In this document: positions 45,646 to 56,086 of the stretch, piece after piece
Numbering within the stretch: the first letter of the stretch is position 1
Layout of the letters: each line of letters starts with the position of its first letter
Origin: Cymbomonas tetramitiformis
Taxonomy: Eukaryota; Chlorophyta; Pyramimonadophyceae; Pyramimonadales; Pyramimonadaceae
DNA: 64,000 nt
Reading direction: 5' to 3'
NCBI GenBank assembly: GCA_001247695.2
Contig: LGRX02035310.1
Coordinates: 1 to 64,000 of the forward strand
Program-made: the position numbers and the translations under genes
Notes under the pieces: generated by a model
Told to the model about the DNA's origin: nothing
The model's database searches: none
Seen by the model: the letters and a program-made list of their open reading frames with translations, nothing else

Positions 45646-48600
45646 ATGGGGTACCGGCTTGGATCGGGTTTCGTCGTCGCAATGTTCATTCACGGTTTTC
45701 TGCACGCTCTGATCCCGCTTGCTACCGTGTTTTGGGCTGGTGACCTTGGCACCTTTGACTTCGACGACATCTTCCTTTGCCCCTCGCTTGCATGGCTCGA
45801 CCGTTCCGTCCGTATCTGTGACGTCGCATTTTCCCCGCGACCCTACCCAAACGTGCTGCAGCGTACCGCCTCCCCTCAGGCTTTTCTAGAGATGGGAATT
45901 ACTACGAGATCCAAAAAGTCCCTCACGAGGGACAGCGACATCGACGCCTCTCTGAGGTTGATCGACGGGGTACGGAACACACCGACGGCGGCTACGCCTT
46001 CTGTTCCTACCCCCAACCCTGCATCGAACGTAGACGAGGACGTGGCCGTCAGACGTTACCTGCAGGAGCAGTCCAAGCTCGTCGACGAGATCTACAAGAC
46101 GCGACTGCATCGAGCTTGGGCCAAGAGTATCCGTGAGGATATTCTTGGCGACAAGAAACATCATTTTCGCGGTACGGACGACGCTGGCCTTCTGTCCGAC
46201 CTGGTGGTGCAGCTGCGTACGGAGTTTCAGTCGACTGGTCTGGAGCTACGTGCCTTTGACCTCGACGACCCTCTGGCACCCGTGGTCAACAAGGTGAATG
46301 GGCTTCTCTACGACGTCCTTGCCCTGGTGATTGAGAAGCACAGCAACGCGTTCGTCTGGCTGACTGGTACGGATTCTTCGACTGGCCGAGATGGACGGCG
46401 AGCTCTCATCGACGTTATCAAGTGCCTATTCTAAAAATATTACGGTGGGTATACCCACCGTAACGCCAAACTTTGCAAGCTCATACCGACCGCACAAGTA
46501 GGTTGCGGGGGTTAAACATATGGATTTTCTGTGACCCAAGAGGTTGATTAAAGGACGGAAAACTTAATTTACACGACTCCGATAAGTTTTGGGCACATTA
46601 CACAACCTTGAAGTTGGGGAAATAACGGTGGGTAGAAAACTTCGCTTACGGTGGGTATACCCATTCAACTCTATTTGCAGACTTCTGCAGCTTGGTATAA
46701 CATCAATATACTTATTTTTTCAATATGTACTTTGATTTTGGTATATAACCGACGTACTTTTTGGTACAATATGTGCTGCCACCTCGCAGACCTCCGACAC
46801 TTGCACATTCAAAATCAGGTACTATGCACACCAAATATACTATATACACAGTGCATTCCGATGATATTAGGGTTTGGGTATTTGGGTTCGTTTGGCCCGT
46901 TATCAAGTCATTTATGGCGCATGTGGAGGCTCCATAGAGATTCACGGGAGTGTCTAGAACAAGTTGGTCACTGGTGACATGCCGTGATTCGCAGCCAATC
47001 ATCGGTAATTATTGATACCCTTCAGGTGGGTATACCCACCGTAAGCACCTCTTACGGTGGGTATACCCACCCTTCGTAGAATAGGCACAAGGGCTGTGTA
47101 CCGGTGGCACTACGGGAGTCCCAGCAGGAGGAGCACGCCGCGTTGCGTTATCCCGCAAACGTTGACCCGCAGCCGATCTTGGCTAAGGAGCAGCGTTTGG
47201 TGCGGGATAACCGAGCTTCCGACTGGACACCGACCGAGGCCACGAGGAAGTTATCCCTCTACACCCGACTCGACCCCGTGTTCTACGCTGCGGTGAAGGT
47301 CCGCTATCCCATGGCCGCTGACTTGACTCAGGTGTCACTGGTTTCGCTCCGCTCCATGGTTGTGGTAATTTACCAGGCTTGGGCACAGACGGGCGGGGGG
47401 AAGGCGGCTTCTGGCGCGGACGGCGTCTCCGCGCACCTTTCCAGCAACGAGTACGACGCCCTTCTTCAAAAGATCACGGAGCTCAAGGAGCTCGTGCAGC
47501 GGCAACACGGTGAGGCCGCTCCGGTTGTGCGTCAACAGCGGGAGCGGGTGCAGCAGCGGCAGCAGCAGCAGCGCGGTCAGCAGCCGCGAGGATTCCGTGT
47601 GGGGACCCACAAGGCCCCATCGGTGGGATTCGACCGCGACGATCAACGGGCGAAGCCGTTCTGCGGTAGGTGCAAGAAGGCAGGGAAAGGCGAGGCGTAT
47701 CACTTTTACCGCGACTGCCCGTTGGGCGGGCGCCAACACCCGCCCACCTCTGTTGCAGCATTCTGCGTTCCCATCGACGAGGAGGACGCAGAGGGGGTGC
47801 ACGCACTCGCCATGTGTGCGTTGTTCCAGCAGGCAGCGGATGACGGGGCGGAGTCCTTCGCACGTGCGGCAGCCGCGTACGGGCCGCCCGCGGTGCTTTG
47901 TGCGGGAGCGGTGGGCGGCATCGACGTGTCCGCCTACGGCTTCACCGTGGAGCAGCAGCCGGCTTCCGAGGGGGATGACATTCTCCGCCGGCTCGACGAT
48001 CTTGCCGCGGAGGTCCACTCCGCGGCCAACCCGCAGGTACATTACACCCACGCATCTTTCCCGCCTCCTGCCGGCGTCGGGCAGGAGGCTTCGGCTCTGG
48101 TGTGCGGACCCGCCGCAGCGGTGGCCACACCGGAGGAGCAGGTTCCGGCAGGTGGTGCGGCGGCATCGGCATCCGCCGTGCCGGCCCCTGCTATGCCTGT
48201 CTCGCAGGGAAGATGTGAAGCCCGCGCCACTTCAATCGGCGCGGGTGACCACCACAGCGGACGCGGACGGTGAGTTCGCTGGGTTCGTTCAGACCGTGAA
48301 CCACGCCGCCATCGGACAGGTTGATCTCACGGGTTACGACACGGACGATTACGAGGACCTCGCCGACGGCAGCTTCGTCGTGAAGCCGCGGGCTTCGACA
48401 ATCTCGGCAAATCACTCGTCGGCGCCCGCAGCCCGAGCACCTCACTCTGGTGGTGCTCTGGGAGATTGGCATGACGGTGCTCCCCGCAGCCACGGTTGTG
48501 GAAAGCCTCCGTGGGGCTTCCCCGCCCACGCGGGCTTGTGGGGGATGCCGTTCCTTCTACTTTCCTTCATTCTCTTGATTTCTGTCGTGGGAGTGGGGGC

Positions 48601-49078
48601 TGCCACCTATACGGTGGCCAATGACATCGACCCTGTGCAGGTATCGGGTCGGGCTGCGCCGCAGCCTGTGCTGTGCAGGGGAGTGGAGGCACCGCTTATT
48701 ACGGTGCCGTGTGCTGTTCCGCCTCGTCTCCACCGGCGGGTACAGAGGCGGCAGGGCCTCTATATGGCTCCGGTGCCATGGCATCCCGGGCCGCCGCCGC
48801 CTGCCATGCTATTTGAGGACGGTCCTCCGCTGTCGCCGGCATCGTCTTCAGATGACGAGGCCCCACCTTCGGGCAGTACTTGGCAGCACCCCGGTGCGGT
48901 GCAGCCTCCCGTAATCAACGAATCAGCAACACCGACTCCGTCAAATTCTCTGGCGAGTGATTTTCCAGAGACCGACGCCTTACACTTTGGCCGCCCCGTA
49001 TTGCTCCGCCGTGCTACTGCGGGCTACTACGGTGCTTATTGTGGTGACGGTGCTCCTCTGGCCTTTGACCCCGAGTAG
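45646..49078 (+). pseudogene. Gag-like polyprotein of the 45-kb element: knuckle and C-terminal membrane segment; broken by MITE and frameshift
   Basis: Part 1 (45646-46422): a hydrophobic leader (FVVAMFIHGFLHALIPLATVF), then basic TTRSKKSLTRDSDIDASLRL, then helical gag-like sequence to RRALIDVIK. A 665-bp MITE interrupts. Part 2 resumes at about 47092 with QEEHAALRYPANVDPQPILA, LDPVFYAAVKVRY, a Gln-rich stretch, and a zinc-knuckle-like CGRCKKAGKGEAYHFYRDC (C-x2-C-x9-H-x4-C). Near 48195-48215 the frame shifts by one base; part 3 (to 49078) has YDTDDYEDLADG, GCGKPPWGF, the membrane segment PFLLLSFILLISVVGVGAAT and a Pro-rich cytosolic or lumenal tail. The protein presumably packages element RNA; why it carries a membrane segment is unknown. 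Confidence 0.8.
46423..47087. mobile_element. 665-bp MITE with TGCCTATTCTA inverted ends, inserted in gag
   Basis: The terminal inverted repeat TGCCTATTCTA occurs at both ends (46423-46433; complement at 47077-47087). The duplicated target CAAG is at 46419-46422 and 47088-47091. Inside, the palindrome ACGGTGGGTATACCCACCGT and its partial copies occur near 46442, 46625, 46650, 47027 and 47054. There is no transposase frame. Removing the element plus one CAAG restores the gag reading frame. The superfamily is undetermined (4-bp duplication). Confidence 0.85.
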
Positions 49079-49405
49079 TTATGTTTCTGGTTCTTGCAGT
49101 ACACCACTAGTCTGGTGGTGTGCTGAGATCTACTTTGACCTCAACACGGTCTTCAATTTGGTTTATGATTTTACTTTGGCACCTTTGAACTCTTCAATCT
49201 GACTTACTGGCACAGAGCTTTTCAGTAGTTTAGCAGGACTTGCATTGCCTGTATGGTTTCTCTTGTGCTGGTTAGAGGTTTCCAATTTGTGTATCAGAAT
49301 AGCACAGTTGGATTAGCAGTTAGGACTTGTCACCCTGGCTTCTGCCCTAGAGATTTACATTTCTGACTCTCCTAGCCAGTCACCACCCACAGTGCTGGGG
49401 TGGTG

Positions 49406-49661
49406 TGCTGGAATCTGTATAGGCAGCCCTGACTGGGAGTCCCGGTGCAGGCCCCTATGACAGACCCCTAGGACCAACACTGGACTGCTGACTGATCTAT
49501 AGGTTCGTGTTGTGACACACGTTGTGTCACAGGTAGGCTAGTTTCCGAGACCGTTGCGAGACCGTTCCGGGTATATCTAGCTTAGGGTTTATTTATCTTA
49601 TGAGTGTTTATCCACACAGTTCGGGACCCTCTGATATCTAGTGAACTAGGATATTCCGGTA
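49406..49661 (+). repeat. 3' LTR of the 45-kb gag-only element
   Basis: The 256-bp LTR is the same length as the 5' LTR, preceded by the purine-rich GCTGGGGTGGTG and followed by the TGAAG duplication. Confidence 0.93.
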
Positions 49662-49666
49662 TGAAG

Positions 49667-50311
49667 GTCTGCTATTGGTTTCAGAAGGAGGGGGGATTTT
49701 TACCGGTTGAGGAGCCCACCGTTTTCAGGGTTTTCGCTCCAGATAAGGCGAATCAGAGCAACGACCGATATATGGGGCGTTCGGGCTTCCAAATTTGCTC
49801 AAAAGTCAACTTGGGCTAACGCGGTTTGAGCTATATATCGCCGCAAGGCATCGCCCACGGATACATTGATAATAAGGGATTAAGGGTACTATGATGATAA
49901 GGGTACTCCCGCCTATATTGTTGAATTGTACTCTACCGTTTGGCTATCATTGGTTAACTATGAGTAACTTTGGCTATCTGATTTGAAATTATGACAAGGG
50001 TGTCATTGAGGGTGTCCAAGGGCTACCGAGGGGGTCAAAAATGTGTTTTTGCTATTTTAATCGACTGTAGAGAGACCCCCTTCGGGGCCCCCAATATTTT
50101 GGGTCAGTTTGGGTCTTAGGGTTGTGGTTTTCAGACGCTTACGTGAGAATTGCGTCAGAATTACGTCAGAAAGGCGTCAACGGCAATTTCGGTCAAAATG
50201 CGCGTCACTGACGCCAATTTTTGGTCAAAATGCGCGGATTCCGAGAATCCCGTGAGTAAATATACGATATGAGGTTAGGGGTTAGGGGTCAGTCATGGGA
50301 GTGCCAACTTT
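49667..50311. other. Non-coding stretch between elements
   Basis: No gene is present. GCGTCAGAA-type motifs recur at 50150-50240. A short GGTTAGGGGTTAGGGG stretch at about 50273-50288 is telomere-like but too brief to mean anything. Confidence 0.5.
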
Positions 50312-50401
50312 TGCTGGAATTGTCACACCGCTTACTTTTGTGACTCTTCCCGTAGTAGTGTTTATGACTGTCACCCAAACCACCCTAATTGTTTATGCCC
50401 A
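50312..50401 (+). repeat. Left part of a gag-only-family LTR, cut by the large element
   Basis: TGCTGGAATTGTCACACCGC and the following GTGACTCTTCCCGTAGTAGTG, CACCCAAACCACCCTAATTG and GTTTATGCCC match the reverse complement of the LTRs at 60614 and 63729, in the same order. The match stops at 50401, where the LTR of the large element starts. Confidence 0.85.
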
Positions 50402-51002
50402 TGTTAGGGCTGATATGCGAGCCCACAAATATTATACAATATATCAAATAAACACTGTGCTGTTGAACGGCACACACAAGTGTAACAATCAAGCGGGTTG
50501 TGAGTTGCAGTCTCTGGATAAAGAACTGCTGAAGCACAACGCTTCCTCACTTTGTACCATACGTCTCCCATCATCTTAGATGGTACCGCCATTGGGTTGT
50601 GAACCCGAGACGTAGGTTGAACGACCAGTATTGTAATAACGACTAGTTCGTTCATACTGTGCATGCGTGTTCCGCACATGCTTAAAAGCCAAGATGGTTC
50701 TTGTTTGTATTCAAGATGTATCTTTGCTTTGCCATCTTCGAGTTCGACGTACGAACTCTCGATGACAGGGATGCCAGATGATGTGACATTATCATCTGGC
50801 GACATGTACAGTCATCGTCGACCGTACTGACGACTGTCATAATAATATATGACACGACTCGACATGTACAGTCATGGTCGACCGTACTGACGACTGTCAT
50901 AATAATATATGACACGACATGACATGACATGGTATGACATGTCTGACAGGTATGACACGTATGACATGTATGACACATATGTCATCGGTCATGACCCTGA
51001 CA
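50402..51002 (-). repeat. 3' LTR (LTR A) of the large element
   Basis: The 601-bp LTR has plus-strand ends TGTTAGGG and CCCTGACA. It contains a 66-bp near-perfect direct duplication (about 50794-50925: CATATATTATTATGACAG plus CAGTACGGTCGAC) and a ATGTCATAC-rich tract. A hairpin GGGTTGTGAACCC (about 50594) matches the T-arm-like hairpin of the solo LTR at 21925. Confidence 0.9.
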
Positions 51003-53414
51003 GATCTCCCCTCTTAAAAGAGTTGTGACCTCACAACGGGCATACCTTTGTATATGTCTATGATGTCTTTGTTGTTGTCGCTTCTTGCTGGTACCAGTCT
51101 TCTTACACCGATTTGAGGCGTCCCTCATGGTGTTTTTAGGTTATTGGGGGGAACTGAGTCCACTTTAGTCCCTCACCTTAGGCATTTAGCCCTACAGTTC
51201 TTAGGATGTAGCCCCCATGAATTGCGTATCGTATTTCAGAGTGACGTTTCAAGGTATCTTCCGAGGTTTACGTTACGGATAGATATTTGCGCTTGCCGTC
51301 GACACCTTCGATGATCGACGATTTAACGAACGATTCTCGGCGATAATGCATCCACCTCTTCCTCCCTTCAGAGAGCTTACTCCCCCGAAGTTCACAGGAA
51401 TACTATGGAGAGCCCCTTTCGAATATTTCGAAATGGCTTCTTTTTAATGCAGCGGAGGAGGCCCTGCTTACGAGATATCGGAGGGTCTTTATAAGTCCAC
51501 TTTAAATCCTCACCCGTCTGCCAAACTCCCTTTTTTCGGTCCGGTACGCGCGCTTTGACGAACATCTATCGCGATGAGTGAGAATGGATTCGCCACGTAC
51601 TAATGTGAAATTTGTTTAGTTATGTTTGTCAAGCACAACTCAGGATCACAACTCCGTCTACCTCAATCTCCGGTAGCTGCGGATGATTGGCCAAGAGTCC
51701 GATGACAAACCACGGCTGGCAAAGGTAGCATAGCAGTTTTTCACAGATATTGGTACCCGCATATGCGTATCTGTGTAAGGGTATGATTTATACAAGGCTC
51801 ACTACACCTTAGCAAGGAAGGATCAATTCCTGCTCCTGGCATATCAATTTGATGCAGGGTAAAAAATGTTAGGGATATAACCCTGCAGTTCTCGGGTTGC
51901 AGCCCATTGCACCGAAGGTGCATCGCAGTCTTTGGGATGCAGCCCTGTAGTTCTTGGGATGCAGCCCTGCAGTTCTTGGGATGCAGCCCTGATATATATA
52001 TGTGACCGATGGACGAAAACCTCTTGGGTACATGTTTCCACGGCCTGATTATTATTTGGTCGGCAATTATTAGCAAAAGTCATCGGCTATCAGCTTTTGA
52101 CTTAGAAGCCACAATGTTATAGAAGCTGCGACCTATTGTAACCATATGCAGCAGTTATGCCTTTAGCATACGTAGACAATATGATTATGTGGAACTTATA
52201 GTCCCACTTAATTTGCATCATGATAAATTTATCCAGGTGTTAACAAATGTTCAGGATTTGATAAGGGGTTGACGCCCCACAAGCCAAAGGTCACTGTCTC
52301 ATAAGGCTCGCCTCAAGTGTGCGGCTTTGAGGATTAGCGTCCTGGCGAGGCACAGTCATGATGCTTCCTAGTCCATAATGGAGTTGGAAATGAGAATGCT
52401 CAAGATATCCGAAGACAGGAAGGCTTTTGGTTGGCCAGAGTTACTGTCAAGATGCTTAACCTTGATGGAATGACATTCGGATACAAACTGTGTAACCATG
52501 CATGTGACTTATGCATTGGTGTATGACTTTGAAGAATTGTCTCTTGTCATGAACCTGGAAGGAATGACGGGCAAATAGCTAGAGTGGCGGATTTATTACT
52601 CGGCTTTGCTGTTCATGGATTTCGATGCCTGATGGCACAACTGGCAATCCTTTGCTCAGATGCTTTACTTAAGACATTGGCAACAACTTGTGTGCCAGCT
52701 TCTCTAGATTTGGGGAGAAACCATGGATCAACAATTTATGAATCAAAACACATGTATCAAGGTTGATTCAACGAATCCTTCAACTCTTGAATTTCGACAA
52801 TCAGCATCTCAGGCTGTTGACGTCAAAGTGATGGTCGTAAGCTTACAATATAGCTTATTCACCTTTGAAAAACCATCGTTCTCCTATGTCAGTGCCCTTC
52901 ATATAAATGATAGAGCCGGAGAAATATGCATCTATGATTTCTTCATAATGAACTTCATGTGTCAGTAAGTCAAATAAGACTTCATTTGATGTTTCAATCG
53001 GCATGATGTACCGTGTCATCAACTTTATGGCTGCTATATACAGATGCTGGAACTTTTGATAAGATTTTTAATCTTCCAAGCAAAATCACAATGATGTAAA
53101 TCAATATGTGGCAAGCAGCTGCATGAAGAATGAATGAATCTATACTCCTTCCTCCCCCTTTTAAAAAGAGGTGTATCAAACCAATCAGATGGTGATGGAG
53201 AATGCTATTCAATCATTATGTTATGTGAAAATGAACAATTATAACAATGTCAATATGAACACCGATTCTCTCTACGTCATACCGGCAATATGCCTGACGT
53301 TTTTGAATGTGGCAAATGCCAGATGATGTCAAATGTCCAATGTCAATTAACTATGATTCAATATGCAGTTTTTGGGTTGCAGCCCACATACATTGTCAGT
53401 TCAGGGTCACTATA

Positions 53415-53498
53415 GTGTGCCCAACTTAGACAATGGTGTGCCCAACTTAGACAATGGTGTGCCCAACTTAGACAATGGTGTGCCCAACTTAGACAATG
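53415..53498. repeat. 21-bp tandem repeat, four units
   Basis: The unit GTGTGCCCAACTTAGACAATG is repeated four times without change. Confidence 0.95.
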
Positions 53499-54221
53499 TT
53501 TCTGGATAATGATTGTCATAATGAACAACGGAATCAGTGATGGTACCGAAGTTAACTTTGGTATCGAAGCTAATGGAGAGGCAATCAATAAGTGTCTGTA
53601 ATGACAACATGTACAAGCTGTATTTTCGTACTTGATGAATGGCTGGCATATTATTTCATTATGACTAGAACATGGCATTGTCTAGTGATATGTGTATCTT
53701 CTTTAGTACATGATCACTTATCTCGATGGTGCCCATTTTATTTTTGGGCTCACACTATTCAGAGGCTTGTCATGGTAAGGAAGTATGAATGATGAATGTG
53801 TCATTTCAATCCGATAGAATTGTGACTTGTTGATGACTATAAAATTTCTGTCACTTTCCAGAATGAGGATGAACTGCGCTTGGAAACCAGCTGCAGATTG
53901 CGGGTTCGAGTTCCGCCATGGCTTTTCCCAAGACTTCGTGGCCTAATGGACGAGGCAACAAATTTCTAAACATCCTAGAATAAGCTTTCAAAGAGTCTTT
54001 ATTCCTCAATGAAGCATGCTTGTCTTATGTGCCAAAATGTTATGAAACCACAAGTATGGTGTCAATCTATGTGTGGATGGTTTATACCATTATATGCTAT
54101 TCCACAAATAAATAGTGATGTAAGAATAAAACTTTGGACAATTGAAACTTAGTACAAACCCGAGTGCATTCAAATCTATTTGTATGCTCAGAATTTGAAT
54201 CTAATGTACTTTCTATATGCA

Positions 54222-54345
54222 CAGGAAAGAACATTTTTTCTATGCGATTCTGGATTCAGGAACTAGAGTCAATGTAAAGTCTTTTCCTATTTCAGACGAT
54301 GAAACCCTTATTCCCTTAGGTGCAATACCTTATTGTAAGGAATAG
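54222..54345 (+). other. Short frame with a retropepsin-like LDSGT motif
   Basis: A plus-strand frame reads HFFYAILDSGTRVNVKSFP and ends at TAG near 54345. LDSG(T/A) followed by hydrophobic residues is the aspartic-protease active-site pattern of retroelements. It is short, isolated and antisense to the surrounding element, so it may be coincidence or a fragment of another element. Confidence 0.25.
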
Positions 54346-54516
54346 TCATTTTCAATACAAGTTTCAATCGATTTTCTCAAATCTGTCACTTTTATGATGA
54401 TCAGATTGGTTAACTTTACAGCATAACCACTTCCCCTCGCTGAAGGAGATGACTCCCATCATACAATAAACACTCAGTATTAAGGAATTCACCGTTAAGG
54501 AATCAGCCAACGTTTG

Positions 54517-54975
54517 GGGGGGGAGGGGGGGTCACGATTTTAGTGATTTGGCTGGCTGGACCAAAAAAAATAAGGAAGAGGTCCGAAATAAGGAAGGCCG
54601 TCGCTGGCTGACATGCTTTCGGCAATCTTAAAATAAGGAATTGACGCTGGCATAGCTTGACGCGGTGCACATGGCTAATTATTGCACATGGCATTAGGCA
54701 ATTGCAGGCAGTTCTTCGTAGTGAGACTGTGATAGTATGCCGTCCTTCATGTCCGTGTGAAGCTCTCTAAGCTGTTGCCTACTCGCTGGGTCCATTTTAT
54801 CACTTCGAAAAATCAGCACACAGTTTTCTCGAAAATTTCAGTTTGTAAGGCTGAGGAAGATAACGAATGGCGCTGGCTGGCTCATGAATCGCGTTCCTTC
54901 TAATGAACGAATTCATTAGCACGCTGGCGCTGGCGGGGGGGGGTCACGATTTTAGTGATTTGGCTGGCTGGAGCA
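54517..54975. repeat. Two direct copies of a G-run plus GGTCACGATTTTAGTGATTT block
   Basis: The block, with GGCTGGCTGGA following, occurs at about 54522 and 54935. Between them, TAAGGAA and GCTGGC motifs recur. The family is unknown. Confidence 0.7.
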
Positions 54976-55954
54976 AGATCTCTGTTTCATTAAATATGAG
55001 TGTCTACTGTAGGGCGGTATATTAGCTGTTTTCCTGTTTTCTGTTTTTATGACACATGGAAAATATGAGTAACTCTTGGAGAATTTTGGGATAAACATCC
55101 TGAATTGGTTGTGCTTGATTGCTCTATGCCCAAGAATGATCGAAGAGATTGCTTGCCATTTTTCATCTATATATATAGCGTGGAGGCTGCTTAACAACGG
55201 TTGGGTCATAAGTTAAATAGCTATGTCAGCTATGTCGGAGGCTGAATAGCCATGATTGCACAGACTCTGTCTTTCATGATGAATAGGCCTTTGAGAAATG
55301 GTGTCTGAAAAATCAATTGACAACAACTCAACCTTTTGGTAGGATGAAGAGCTGATGATCTTTGTTGCACTATAATTGTTTAATGTGCACTAATGAAATG
55401 CCTCGTGATATATAATCTCACAGAATAGGCATTGCTCAATGGCGATATGATCAGATATGTAATGATCAATGAAGACAAGATGGTTGGTATGGCTCATTCA
55501 GTAGGCATAATTACCTCAAAGAGATGCCAATACACGGATACATATCAAGACATAAGGGCAATAGGCTTATTGTATAGCCTTCAAGGACAGCTAGCATTTA
55601 TGCTGCATTGGTCAGCTCAGTGGCTTTGACCTTTTTAGGTGTTGTACTCAGGCTGTAGCCTGCATATTGCATTGAGTACTCTTGACACCTTTAATGATAC
55701 AATCAGATGATATGTATGAAATATCAAGAATGGTTGCCCTTTTTCAATGATCATCGGTGGCAAAGGTTATAGTGCTTGCACCGTGTCAATATACAATTCT
55801 AGTCTGGATACACGCTAGACCAAAGGTATACAATGTCTAGGTCTTCAAAATCAAGCTCATATGTATGTCATGGCTGATGACCTTAGAAATGTTTGATACT
55901 TATATGTGTCAGCTTCATGGAGTTCTGCATGGTTTGACTATATATATTCAGGCT

Positions 55955-56086
55955 TACCAAAACAAAAACAATGATGCAACTTATATTTGTTTTATTATTT
56001 GTCTTTATTATTAATTTGGGTACCAAAACAAAAACAATGATGCAACTTATATTTGTTTTATTATTTGTCTTTATTATTAATTTGGG
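55955..56086. repeat. Perfect 66-bp tandem duplication
   Basis: Two identical 66-bp units start at 55955 and 56021 (TACCAAAACAAAAACAATGA...). The lack of differences indicates a recent duplication. Confidence 0.95.

Larger units (their letters stand above)
45238..49661 (+). mobile_element. Complete gag-only LTR retrotransposon (TR-GAG-like), 4.4 kb with a MITE inside
   Basis: LTRs of 256 bp at 45238-45493 and 49406-49661 (TGCTGG...CCGGTA) differ at about four positions. The 5-bp target duplication TGAAG is at 45233-45237 and 49662-49666. A PBS-like TGGCCCCATCCACGC starts 4 bp after the left LTR, and GCTGGGGTGGTG precedes the right LTR. The interior codes only for a Gag-like protein; no protease, RT, RNase H or integrase is visible. 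Gag-only LTR elements (TR-GAG) are described in plants and rely on autonomous partners. The element would be about 3.76 kb without the 665-bp MITE. Confidence 0.9.

Noticed and set aside
48042..48230. Minus-strand frames across 47183-48529, including a 238-codon one
   Set aside because: Shadows of the gag coding sequence on the plus strand.
50273..50288. Telomere-like GGTTAGGGGTTAGGGG
   Set aside because: Two units only, between retroelements; too short to be an interstitial telomere tract.
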